From Allium sativum (lineage: Eukaryota; Streptophyta; Magnoliopsida; Asparagales; Amaryllidaceae): a DNA stretch of 64,000 bases. Location of the stretch: positions 249,830,427 through 249,894,426 of the forward strand of contig CM060910.1 of NCBI GenBank assembly GCA_030737875.1, written 5' to 3'. This document shows, piece by piece, positions 1 through 10,416 of this stretch. Under the pieces are notes generated by a model. It did no database searches and was not told the DNA's origin. It worked only from the letters and a program-made list of their open reading frames with translations. Within the stretch, counting starts at the first letter, position 1; each line of letters opens with the position of its first letter. The position numbers and the translations under genes are program-made.

Positions 1-2838
1 CTCAATAATAAGAAGAAAGCGGCAAATTTCGATAAAATTTTGGAAATTTTCAAGCAAGTTCGTGTGAACATTCCTCTTTTAGACACCATTGAACAAATCC
101 CTCAATATGCTAAATGTCTTAAGGAATTGTGCACACAAAAACGTGCGACCAATGTCCCAAAAACTGCCTTTCTAACTGCAAATACAAGCTCTGTTCTTTC
201 GAATCTTGCCCCAGTCAAGTATAAAGACCCTGGCTGCCCTACGATTGATTGTAAAATAGGAAACACTCACATCTCTCGTGCCCTACTTGACCTTGGTGCC
301 AGTGTCAACCTTCTCCCTTATACTGTCTATCGTCAACTTGGACTAGGGGAGATTAAACCAACAAACATCACACTTCAACTAGCCGATCGATCTGTCAAAA
401 AGCCATTGGGAATTATCGAAGACGTCTTGATACAGATCGAACAATTTTACTTCCCTGTCGATTTTATAGTTCTAGAAACAGAGCCTGTCTCAAATCCCAG
501 AGTTCAAATTCCATTGATCTTAGGACGCCCTTTCTTAGCAACCTCTAATGTTGTCATTAATTGTAGGAATGGTCAGCTTCGACTTTCCTTCGGGCACCTA
601 ACCATTGAGCTAAACATCTTTAATCTCAACAAACAACCTAGGGATTTTGAGATCGATGAAATTGAAATGATTCAAACCACAGTTGATGAAACCTCTAGTG
701 ACACTTATGAAGCCTTGAAAATGTGTCTTGACCATTTCGACTCTGATTTCGACGAACTCGAATACATTTCTGAACTAAACAAAATTCTTGACTCCGACAC
801 TTCGTCACCTGAATCTAACCAAGGAATGTTGACCTATGTTGATACACAAGAACTTCCTAAGTTAGACCTCAAACCCTTGCCACCAGACCTTAAGTATGCC
901 TACCTAGACTCTTCAAAAACTTTTCCCGTAATCTTGGCCTCCGATCTTACCGAGGACCAAGAAGAAAAACTTTTTGATATCTTGCGGGAAAATAAGATCT
1001 TGGGGTGGGAAATTAGTGATATAAAAGGAATTAGCCCATCAATTGTGGAACATCGCATACATTTAGTTGATGAGGCTAAACCCACCCGTGAGGCTCAAAG
1101 GCGATTAAACCCAAACATGAGAGAAGTGGTCAAGGAGGAGATAATCAAATGTCTAGACAATAACATCATCTATCCCATCTCTGATAGTACTTGGGTGAGT
1201 CCGGTACAAGTTGTACCAAAGAAGTCGGGAGTCACAGTGATCAAAAACGACAGTAATGAACTCGTCCCAACAAAAATCAAAACCAAATGGCGTGTGTGTA
1301 TCGACTATCGAAAGCTTAACTCAGCCACACGAAAAGACCATTTTCCCTTGCCTTTTATTGACCAAATGCTCGAACGCTTAGCAGGACATGAGTACTACTG
1401 TTTTCTCGATGGATACTCTGGCTATAACCAAATTCCTGTTGCTTTAGAAGATCAACATAAGACCACCTTTACTTGTCCCTTTGGAACATTTGCTTATCGC
1501 CGCATGCCTTTTGGTCTTTGTAATGCCCCCGCAACTTTCCAAAGGTGTATGATGAGCATTTTCTCTGATACGGTGGAAGAATTCTTGGAAATATTCATGG
1601 ACGATTTTTCAATATATGGATCATCTTTTTCCCAATGTCTCACTCATTTAGAACTCGTCCTTAAGAGTTGTAAGGAGAAATCACTCGTGCTTAATTGGGA
1701 AAAATGCCACTTTATGGTAAAAAGGGGGATAGTTCTAGGTCATGTCGTCTCCAAAGATGGCCTAGAAGTCGATAAATCCAAAATCGATTTGATTGCTAAT
1801 TTACCTCCTCCTAAGTCTGTCAAAGATGTTCGTTCATTTCTTGGCCATGCAGGATTCTATAGAAGATTCATTAAGGATTTCTCGAAAATTTCAAAACCTC
1901 TCTCGAATTTACTTGCCAAAGACGTAAAGTTTGAATTTTCCCATGATTGCAAAACATCTTTTGAAACTCTTAAATCAATCTTGACCACAACTCCCATCAT
2001 TCAACCTCCTGATTGGACTAAACCCTTTGAACTTATGTCCGACGCTTCTGACTTTGCAATTGGAGCCATCTTGGGTCAGCGAATTGATAAACTCCCTCGA
2101 GTCATTTACTGCGCTAGCAAAACCTTAAACGAGGCCCAATTGAATTACTCAACTACTGAAAAGGAATTTTTGGCAGTTGTCTTCGCTCTTGAGAAATTCA
2201 GACCATATCTCCTAGGATCCAAAGTCATAGTTTACACTGACCATGCTGCCCTACGATATTTGCTTTCTAAAAAGGATGCCAAGGCCCGCTTGATTCGTTG
2301 GATCCTTCTTCTTCAAGAATTCGATATAGAAATACGAGATAAAAATGGTTTTGAAAATGTCGTAGCTGATCATCTCTCTCGAATTGTGCACGGAAATGAT
2401 AATGACACCCAAATGGATGATTATTTTCCTGACGAACAACTCCTTTCGATCTCTAACACCCCTTGGTACGCTGACATTGTGAATTATCTTGTCACACAAC
2501 AAACACCCGTAGAATGGTCGAAACAAGATAAACAAAATTTCTCTCGAAAGTTCGAAACTTCTATTGGGACGACCCATATCTTTTCAAATACTGTCCAGAC
2601 CAAATCATTCGAAGGTGTGTGCCCGATCATGAACACCAAAGTATTCTCTCTTTCTCACATGACCATGCTTGTGGCGGTCACTTTGGAGCAAGAAAAACTG
2701 CTGCAAAAGTTTTGCAAAGCGGGTTTTATTGGCCTACACTCTTCCGTGACGCTTTCTAATTTTGCTCTAAATGTGAGCGATGTCAAAGAACGGGTCGAAT
2801 CACTAAGCGAAACATTATGCCTCTCAACCCCATTTTAG
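1..2838 (+). pseudogene. Athila-like pol, protease-RT-RNase H part (broken at its end)
   Basis: The frame is open from base 1, so the protein starts upstream; no ATG start is evident and I follow the frame to the window edge. Residues below are numbered from nt 40. A gag-pol linker comes first. The aspartic protease motif DLGAS is at about residues 84-88 and ILGRPFL at about 160-166. RT follows, with WVSPVQVVPKK, FLDGYSGYNQI, and the catalytic FMDD at about 519-522 (two metal-binding Asp). RNase H has its acidic residues at about 668 (MSDAS) and 734 (YTDHA), and VADHLSR at about 777. A one-base deletion near nt 2535-2545 then shifts the reading, so roughly the last 95 codons are out-of-frame integrase zinc-finger sequence. 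The family role is reverse transcription of the element RNA in virus-like particles. RT and RNase H look complete. Confidence 0.92.
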
Positions 2839-3752
2839 TGATTGAATTATTCGATGTTTGGGGCATCGATTTCATGGGACCATTCCCTAATTCATTTGGG
2901 AATCTTTACATCTTACTTGCGGTAGATTATGTCTCAAAATAGGTTGAAGCCATTCCGACCAAAACCAACGACAACAAGGTTGTTGTCAAATTCCTCAAAG
3001 AAAACATCTTTTCACGCTTTGGCACACCTCGAGCTATCATTAGCGATAATGGCACTCATTTCTGTAATCGTGCTTTTGAGTCCTTGCTCAAGAAATACTC
3101 AATCACACACAAGCTGTCAACACCTTACCATCCACAAACTAATGGACAAGTAGAAGTTTCCAATAGACAAATCAAGCAAATTCTTGAGAAAACCGTGAAT
3201 TCCAATAGGAAAGATTGGTCTGTAAAACTGATTGATGAACTTTGGGCTTTCCGCACTGCTTATAAGACCAATCTAGGGATGTCACCATATCGATTAGTCT
3301 TTGGAAAAGCCTGCCACTTACCTCTTGAATTAGAGCATCGCGCTCTTTGGGCCATAAAATTTTTGAATTTTGACTTAGAAAAAGCCGGCTCACATAAGAA
3401 GTTACAAATTTCGGAATTAGAGGAATTAAGAAACGAGGCGTATGAAAATGCGAAAATCTACAAAGAAAGAACCAAAGCCCAACACGACAAAAACATACTT
3501 CGTAAGGAATTCAACGTAGGTCAAAAAGTTCTTTTATACGACTCTAGACTTCACTTGTTTCCAGGAAAACTCAGATCTCGATGGACTGGACCCTATGTCG
3601 TGAAAACAATATATCCTCATGGAGCGGTTGAAATTGAAAATCCTAGGGATGGAAAAGTGTTCAAAGTAAACGGTCAACGACTGAAACCATTTTTGGAATT
3701 CGAGCAATACGACGAAGATGACTCTATCGATCTGCATGATCATCCACCATGA
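2541..3752 (+). pseudogene. Athila-like integrase (frameshifted from RT, one nonsense codon)
   Basis: From about nt 2545 the reading continues in another frame than RT. It carries an HHCC zinc-binding region (about 2600-2800), then the catalytic core with first Asp at 2868-2870 (GIDFMG), second Asp at 3045-3047 (SDNGTHF) and Glu at 3153-3155 (after HPQTNGQ). A C-terminal DNA-binding region ends at the stop near 3752 with an acidic tail. The codon at 2940-2942 is TAG where the inverted copy at 28909-29802 has TGG (Trp), so this copy is inactivated by a nonsense change as well as the upstream frameshift. The family inserts element cDNA into the host genome. No chromodomain is visible. The stretch from 3084 to 3752 is an intact 222-codon frame. 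Confidence 0.9.
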
Positions 3753-5126
3753 AATCAGGTGGTACACGTTCTTTTTCTTTTATTTTTCTTTTTCATTTTT
3801 TTATTTTATTTGTGTTTTTCTGCCTTCGACAGTTGGGACACTGTTTCAATCAAGTGTGGGGGGAGTCTGCATTTCATCCATTTTCATTTTTCTTTGTTTT
3901 TATTTCTTTTTATTTTCAGCCATTTAAGTAGGACCATCATACATTTTAGATTGTAGTAACATACCATAAATTTTTTTTTTTTGAAATACGACTCATTTTC
4001 AATTGATACAGCAAAATAAGTTTACAATTTTTAGCCAGTTGATAGTATTTTTCTCTCTCAACTTAGATCGAATAGGAAATATAATGAAAAGTTTAATTTT
4101 GAGGGATAATAGTGTAACCAGTACATAGGGAGATTCTTAGGTGATGGCCATGAAATCTATTCTATATTGTAGACTTTGTTTAAATAAGTGGTGGACTTAA
4201 AATACTTATATTGGCTTTTCAAATCTTTAAAACTAAGTTGTGTTAAGTTGAATTCGCGTAACTCTCTTTTGTGCTTATATTTTCGATAATAATAGTATTC
4301 CAAGGGTATCCAACATTGCTTGTATATCGAGCGTTGGTGTGCAAACCCGCCAAGCTCTATCCGACACGTTGTTGACAAAGTCAAAGTCGGAATATCTTGG
4401 TCTCATTCTATGAGATTGGACACCTAAGGATTACCGACACGTTGTTGACAAAGTCAAAGTTGGCCTGCACAATCCGCCAAGCTCTTTACCTACTCTCCGT
4501 TAGTCCGCGAGGCAGTGCATGGGTGGTAAACCTTGGTCTTTTTAGTTAGGTGTATGTACTTAATCATAAATCTTAAAATTTTATAGAATAAAGAATAAGC
4601 GATGATACCCAAACACTTCTTGACCTTATTGATTTGACTAGCCATACATGAGAAAATTAGAATACCACTTTGCAAACTGTGCCAAACAAACTAAGAATTT
4701 ATTTCATGGCTGCACTATGTTATCGACCGAACTAACTGGCCAAACTGGAATTTAACATTTGAAAACTTGATTTATATTGAAAATTTGTGATAAGTCGAGG
4801 TATCTAAAATAAAATCAACTGATTAGAAATTATTAACTTAATTTGTTGTACCACTTTCCCGAAATAAGTCGTGTTTTCATCTTTCGTTTTTATTTGCATA
4901 TGTCCATTGCATTCATGTAGTTTCATTAGAATCATAGCATACTGCATTTGGATTTTGTGGGTAGTATCCGCTGAAAACCCTCACGAGACACCACTCGTCC
5001 TACTAGGGACACCTAGAGGTTTAACGGCTTGTTGCATGCGCTCAATGCAATCGTGTTTCCTACGAAAGTGCGACCTATCTAGTTAGTTTTTCATTTTCTT
5101 TTTTTTACTCGAGGACGAGTAAAAGA
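3753..5126 (+). other. Noncoding 3' internal region of Athila-like element
   Basis: About 1.4 kb between the integrase stop and the PPT. Frames are short and no env-like protein is recognisable. It holds a T-rich tract after the stop, an internal polypurine run at 3852-3865, and two copies of a segment with GACACGTTGTTGACAAAG (about 4362 and 4435), each including the inverted repeat TTGAC-AAA-GTCAA. The same region is present in inverse orientation at 27531-28908, so it belongs to the element. Confidence 0.75.
3852..3865 (+). promoter_or_regulatory. Internal polypurine tract-like run
   Basis: AAGTGTGGGGGGAG closely resembles the true PPT at 5128-5138. It is retained in the inverted copy at 28795-28809. 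By analogy it could prime plus-strand DNA at a second site; this is inference from sequence similarity only. Confidence 0.45.
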
Positions 5127-5127
5127 T

Positions 5128-5138
5128 AAGTGTGGGGG
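5128..5138 (+). promoter_or_regulatory. Polypurine tract of the Athila-like element
   Basis: A purine-rich run (AAG then TGTGGGGG) lies four bases before the LTR start TGATTAAC. This is the expected position and composition for the plus-strand primer. The equivalent in the inverted copy abuts its 3' LTR. Confidence 0.8.
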
Positions 5139-5142
5139 TATT

Positions 5143-6366
5143 TGATTAACATAGAAATGTGTTTATTTTATGCTCGTATATTTTATCTTTTGTAAATAAA
5201 TAAATGATACTTTGGTTACTTTTGTATGTTTTTACAGGATGTCAAGAAATGCCTCCTCCGTTTCAAATTAAAGGCCAACTACAGATAAAAAGCTACTTCC
5301 CCGTACTAAAGTCATCTTAATCACAAAAGACGTCGTAGCTCACTGGTAAATGCATAGAGATTTGTACTGAGAGACCCGAGTTCGATCCCCATCGAGCTCA
5401 CTTTTTGCCAAAGAAACGGAGCGCGTTCACACTGGCCCCTTTGCTTTGAGGAATATTTGGATTAGTGTTATGTTATATATATACATACACATATTCATGT
5501 GTATGTATTTATGATGTGCACCAATTAACATTTCAGCAATAGCCATATTCTTATCATGGAATTAAATTCAAATCATTCAATTTCAATTAGAAGAATTTCT
5601 GATTGAATTGCTGCCAAGAAAAGATCAATTGTGAAGATTTTATCCCTTGTTGCCTTTGGAGTCTAATAAGCATCCTTGTTTGGAAGAATTAATTATATGC
5701 AATCTTTTATCAATCAATTAGCCACATGGGAGAATTGAGAGATATGGAAAATATTTACCATGATATGCCCAGATTTTCTCCAATCAAGCTAAGTCAAGGA
5801 AGACAAGAGATATTCATGAATGAGGAGGCCCATTTATTCATAGACCTAATTATGGTTTTCCCGTTCTCATCCATAAATATGTGTTGTAACCATTGTAAAA
5901 ATCATTCATTCTTCTGTACTCTCTTTTATTCTAAACAAAGTTTTTTTTCAATTCAGTTTTATTGCTCTTTTCTAACAATTTGTGTTTCTATTCAATTAGT
6001 TTTGATAGAACACGAATTGTTATTGTTATTTCTGTTTGCATATTAGAATTAGTCGTTCGATTAGATTCAACGACAATTCTAAGTTTAATTTCTGTTGTTG
6101 TAGTTGTTAATTGTTGTTTTCTTTCTATTTAATTATCTTTCAGTTTCAGTTGTTAAATTTTGGTGTTGATCTGATTAGATTCAGATCAACAGTAAAATCA
6201 TTAGCGTTAAAAACATCCTCAGAATTCGTCTAACTCGCCCAAGAATAAATAGATAATAATTTTTAATTACACCTCCCTGTGTTCGACCTGTATGCTACAC
6301 ACCTGTACGCTTGCAGTAATTATTTAAAATATCGCGCTTTTCTAATTCATAGACTAGCGTCGATCA
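5143..6366 (+). repeat. 3' LTR of Athila-like element (1224 bp)
   Basis: It starts TGATTAAC directly after the PPT and ends GCGTCGATCA, giving a TGAT/ATCA terminal inverted repeat. It matches the two 1266-bp LTRs of the inverted element at 26249-27514 and 30092-31357, but is clearly more diverged from them than they are from each other. Its R/U5 end contains the conserved stretch with GTTCGACCTGTATG. It contains a tRNA-like segment at about 5329-5402. Confidence 0.92.
5329..5402 (+). other. tRNA-like (box A/box B) segment inside the LTR
   Basis: GTAGCTCACTGGTAAA at 5335-5350 fits an RNA polymerase III box A. GAGTTCGATCCC at 5378-5389 fits box B, about 30 bases downstream, as in tRNA-derived SINEs. 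The same pair occurs in both LTRs of the inverted copy. It cannot fold as a normal full tRNA, so it is a relic or a SINE head, not a tRNA gene. Confidence 0.55.
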
Positions 6367-6371
6367 GTCAC

Positions 6372-6575
6372 ACTTGTGGTGGTAGTCTGCCCGGACCCGA
6401 CCGGCATATCCAGCAGCCACAAATGTTGGGCCGAATGTGAGAGGTCCAAGTGCGGAAATACAAATTGGGCCAAGACACGAGGTTAAGCCCAACTTGTGGT
6501 GGAAGTCTGCCCGGAACCGATAGGCCTATCAAGCATCCACAAGTTGCAGGCCTAATGTGAGAGGTCTGGCCCATA
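6372..6575 (+). repeat. GC-rich 120-bp tandem dimer in the LTR
   Basis: ACTTGTGGTGG begins at 6372 and again at 6492, each followed by AGTCTGCCCGGA, a CC-rich stretch and AATGTGAGAGGTC. The period is 120 bp. The same dimer with the same period is at 47221 and 47341 in the right LTR. It stands out as GC-rich in an AT-rich LTR. Confidence 0.8.
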
Positions 6576-6639
6576 TTATAATATAAATGGATAAATTAGA
6601 AATTGACGTTATTTTCAAACCGTTATGTGTTAATAATGA

Positions 6640-7540
6640 AATAAATATTTTTCACCTCCAAGTTTGTTATAAAAGAAAGTTACATTTTTAATGTAATAAG
6701 ATAAGGATTAGAAAAGTTTTACATTTTCTTTATGTAAATGGGGATTAGAAGAAAATTTCATTTTTTTATGTAATTAAGTAAAAGAACATAAAATTTCATT
6801 TTTGTGTAATTAAGTCAATCTGCATGTGAATTAGATTTAAAGTGGAAAATTTACATTTACCATGTAAATTAAGATAAATGAGAAAAATTACATCTTATGT
6901 AATCAAGTTAAAGTAGAAAGAAGTTTACATTTTTAATGTGGCCTCTAAGTTAGTAGGGAGTCGAGAATTTATTTAGCTTTAATATATTTGCCTACCTTCT
7001 CGGAATAAAAATTATAGAAATAATTTACATTTTTAATGTAAATTAGATTAAAAAGAAAAAGTTTACATTTTTAATGTGAATAAAAATAATAGAAATTAAA
7101 TGTATATTTTTATTGTCACTATAGATGCGATAAAAGAATAGAATAAAAATTATATATTTTTATCGTCATTTTAGAGGCGGTAAAAAGAAGTTACATTTTT
7201 CAATATAAATAAAAGGAAAATAGGAAGTTACATTTTTATATGTAATTGGTGTAATATAGAAACTTACATTTTTCAATGTAGATAAGGATGAAATAGAAAT
7301 TATATTTTTTTTATATGCAAATAAAAGAATTTACATTTTTCAATGTAAACAAAAGAATGATTAGGAATTTACATTTTCCAATGTAAATAGAATATGAAAT
7401 AAAGGTTACATTTTCAATATAATAATATATTGAAGTATAAATTTACATTTCTCAATGTAAATAAAATAGGAATAGAAATTTGCATTTTTCAATGTAAATA
7501 ATAAGATTAGAAATTTACATTTCTAATGAATGGATTTTCA
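6640..7540. repeat. AT-rich ladder of ACATTTTTNATGT inverted repeats
   Basis: Dozens of variants of TTTACATTTTTAATGTAAAT occur about 30-60 bp apart with diverged spacers. Each is a small inverted repeat (ACATT...AATGT). The right-LTR equivalent is 47500-48300. No coding potential. Confidence 0.7.
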
Positions 7541-8361
7541 TTAGAAAGAAATATGAAACCAAATATACATTTGGTGTAAATTGAAAAATGGAAGAGGAAA
7601 ATATACATTGTTATGTTTAGGATGTGTATGTAAAGTAAAAATAGCGATAGATCGTTATAAATTATTAACAACGATATGAAATGGTTTTCAAATTTATATA
7701 TGCGAGAGTTATTTGGAAAGTCCGAGTTTACTCTCATTCCAAATAATGATACGACGTTCAAAGAATTGAAGACGGCGATTGAAGACCGACGATCTTCACA
7801 TCGAATGGGTAACTAGTGTTGAGGCCCTTGATTGATTTGCTCCCAAGACGGGGCTAAAATGGTAGTTATCCGAACGTAGTGCTGATTTGTACGGATTTGG
7901 CTTTCGCTCAGACCCAGAGCATAAGTTTATAAATGGAATGTGTGTCTGACGTTGAATTTTGTTCTATGTAAATTGATTTCTATTAATATACAACCGTTGG
8001 TGGCGGAGAATTTATTCTCTTGCTCAACACCCTTAGAGGTTGTGTATTAATAGTTATCAATCGCATGGTGTGAATTGTCAACGTAGCACGCTAAGATGAA
8101 GATGATCAAGGCTTTGTTGAAAAGCAGGCCTTGTGGTTATAACGTTACTTCGCGAGCCTCACAACCCGGTTGAGTCTAAAACGGGAGAAGGGAACGTAGG
8201 GAGAGCAGCACGTTTCTTTCTAGCTAGAAGTGGTGTCAGTGCTTAAACTGGCTGATATTTACTTATGTGGATGATGGAATGTGGTGCGCCTCGGATGATA
8301 GGTCCTATAGGGCCGGGAAACGTGTGTTCAGGAATTGCCAATCCACGAAGCTGTATGTATG

Positions 8362-8366
8362 GACCG
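8362..8366. repeat. Left target-site duplication of element G (GACCG)
   Basis: GACCG precedes the LTR start TGTAACAACCC and recurs at 23452-23456 right after the LTR end. The empty site TGGACCGGCCCTGCAG at about 49134-49149 carries GACCG once. Confidence 0.95.
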
Positions 8367-9274
8367 TGTAACAACCCGTAAAATGCGAGCCAGTTTGAAA
8401 TTTTTATTTTGGCAATTTTAGCGAATTTTGATTATTTAAAATAGATTATTTTAAATAATATCGACGTGAAATCTATTTTGAATATAATTCGAACGTATAT
8501 ATTATACGCGTCGTCGTTAGAATATAAATATTTATATATAATTATAAAAGGAATTGAAAATGGCGCGGTAGTTCGAAAATTCGATTTCTAATTTCAAATG
8601 AATATACAGAATTCAATATAAGTCAGAATTGAACGAAACAAGAAATATTTGAATCTGTATAACTATATCTTTGTAACGAAGTTAGCAAACTGAGATTTCA
8701 TCTTAGGAATGATAAGATACGTCCAGTTTAAAATTAGAAATAGTCGCTGTGGAATTTATATATATTTTTATATATATAAGGCCCTTAAAAATAGCAATTT
8801 TGCAAACGACCTCGGATTTCGACGAAACCAGTTTTGTTGGGTCCGCAGTGTTAAATTATTGCTAGATTTCAAATTTCATAATTTTTCGAATCAATATGTG
8901 AGCGTGACAAAGGAAAATGCGTTTGACCAGTTTCAGTTGATTTTAATCGACTGGAAATTGGCCATTTTTCAAACGGTCTCAGAATTCGACGAAACTAGTT
9001 TTGTTAGGACCGTATCGTCAATACGAAGCTAGAAAATATTTTTCGAGAATTTTTCGAGTCCGTATGTGACCCCGGTAATTTGAAATGTACGTTTAAAATT
9101 CAATATAGTGATTTAAATGAAAATTCAAAAGGAAACTGATTGTAACAATCGAATCAGCTTGCGAAACATATTCCATTGTGTTCGGAATGGGGGTATTTAG
9201 CTAGGGGCGACAGTCGTTGGGTCTCGTTAGGTGTTCGAATTAAAAGTCAACATTTAGGGTTGAAAATAAATAAA

Positions 9275-9282
9275 TATAAAAA
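9275..9282 (+). promoter_or_regulatory. TATA-like box in element G LTR
   Basis: TATAAAAA follows the conserved GGAATGGGGGTATT region by about 85 bases and precedes a C-rich leader. TATA-like motifs at the same relative place in A (44413) and C (52446) support it as the element promoter. The identical copy in the right LTR is near 17340. Confidence 0.5.
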
Positions 9283-9379
9283 AAAAAAATAAACTCCTCC
9301 CTTAACCAGGCCCCCCCCCCCTTTTACTTTTCAATCAGAAAACCGATTCAATAAAAAAAAAAAAAAAAGAATAAGGGAA

Positions 9380-9565
9380 GAAGGCGGAAGAGCTCGCGCC
9401 TGGCGATCGTCGGAGGTGACCGCAACCCCCCCTTTTTGCGCGCCTTCCCCTCCGGCCTCTCCTCCAGTCCCGAAACCCCCCATCTCCAATCGCGAGACCC
9501 CAGTCGCGAATCCAAGCCCCCCCCCCCTCGACGAAGCCGATGGCCCCCCCCTCTTCGCATACGGT
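9380..9565 (+). other. GC-rich leader segment in element G LTR
   Basis: A C-rich, CG-containing stretch lies just after the predicted start of transcription, ending near CATACGGTAAGCATT, which resembles a splice donor. It could be read as Pro-rich peptides in several frames, but none is supported. The right-LTR copy is at about 17430-17620. Other families have GC-rich leaders of unrelated sequence at this place. Confidence 0.45.
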
Positions 9566-9639
9566 AAGCATTCCTATTTTTACTTTTATTTTATTTTTAT
9601 TTTAGAGTTTAAAATTAAATAGGATTTTAAAAAAAAAAA

Positions 9640-10290
9640 CTGAAAACTGATTTTAGATAAAAACTGAAAATTGATTTTAGGTTAAAACTGAAAATTGATT
9701 TTAGGTTAAAACTGAAAATTGATTTTAGTTTAAAACTGTAAATTGATTTTAGTTTAAAACTGTAAATTTTAAAATGTTTAAAACTGTAAATTTTAAAGAG
9801 TATTAAAACTGATTTTGTCATAACTTAGAAACTGATTTTGTCATAACTTAGAAACTGATTTTAACATAATTTAAAAACTGATTTTTAACATAATTTAAAA
9901 ACTGATTTGAATAAGAATTTAAAACTGATTTTAGATTTTTTTTAAGAAGTTATAAAACTGATTTTAATTAGAATTCAGAACTGATTTTGTTTTAGAAATC
10001 AAAACTGAATTTTAAAAGGAAATCAAAGCTGAATTTTAAAAGGAAATCAAAAACTGAATTTTTTTATAGAAAGGTATAAAAACAGATTTTTTATAGAAAA
10101 GTAAAAATAGAATTTTTATATATTGAACTTCGATAGAAAAATAGAATTTTTATATATTGAACTTCGATAGAAAAATAGAATTTTTATATATTGAACTTCG
10201 ATAGAAAAATATGATTTTTATATATTGAACTTCGATAGAAAAATATGATTTTTATATATTGAACTTCGATAGAAAATTCGATTTTTTTTA
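9640..10290 (+). repeat. GATTTTA-rich and 34-bp tandem arrays
   Basis: Degenerate units with AAAACTGAAAATTGATTTTA (about 24 bp) are followed from about 10105 by five copies of a 34-bp unit marked by GAACTTCGATAG at 10125, 10159, 10193, 10227 and 10261. The same arrays are in the right LTR at about 17690-18340. Confidence 0.85.
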
Positions 10291-10416
10291 TATATTGAAT
10301 AGCGAAGTAAAAATGTGATTTTTACGTATGTAGTGAAAGCAGCAACGAAGGTGACAAAAAGGCGAAACGACGAAGACTTCTGCAAATGAAGTGCCGGGGA
10401 GCTAGGATAGCTATAT

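Larger units (their letters stand above)
1..6366 (+). mobile_element. Athila-like Ty3/gypsy retrotransposon, 3' part
   Basis: This is the right-hand part of an LTR retrotransposon that begins upstream of the window. In order it shows a gag-pol linker, protease, reverse transcriptase, RNase H, integrase, about 1.4 kb of noncoding DNA, a polypurine tract and a 3' LTR ending in ATCA. The order of RT before integrase makes it Ty3/gypsy. The FMDD RT motif and DLGAS protease motif fit the Athila/Tat plant group. The flank after 6366 begins GTCACACTTGTGG and continues element A's LTR, whose uninterrupted version is at 47213 onward, so the insertion lies in that repeat. The target duplication cannot be tested because the left end is missing. 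The pol is broken, so this copy is not autonomous. Confidence 0.93.
6367..8366 (+). repeat. Element A left LTR, middle part
   Basis: It corresponds to 47213-49140 of the right LTR. It comprises a GC-rich 120-bp dimer (about 6367-6570), an AT-rich ladder of small inverted repeats (about 6640-7540), and then the conserved LTR block. Landmarks of that block are GCGAGAGTTATTTGG, CGCTCAGACCCAGAGC, CACGCTAAGATG and GGAAACGTGTGTTCAGG. It has a 63-base insertion at 6941-7003 absent from the right LTR. No genes. Confidence 0.88.

Noticed and set aside
3753..5126. env-like gene after integrase
   Set aside because: Some Athila elements carry one, but here the frames are short and interrupted in both copies, with no signal peptide or membrane pattern I could support.
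5329..5402. Functional tRNA gene
   Set aside because: The A and B boxes fit, but the acceptor and anticodon stems do not form a normal cloverleaf; it is tRNA-like only.
6640..7540. Satellite or centromeric array
   Set aside because: There is no constant monomer length; units are diverged small inverted repeats confined within LTRs.
9416..9622. Pro-rich frame in G's leader
   Set aside because: C-runs change length between the two LTRs (for example 9526 versus 17572), shifting the frame; not under coding constraint.
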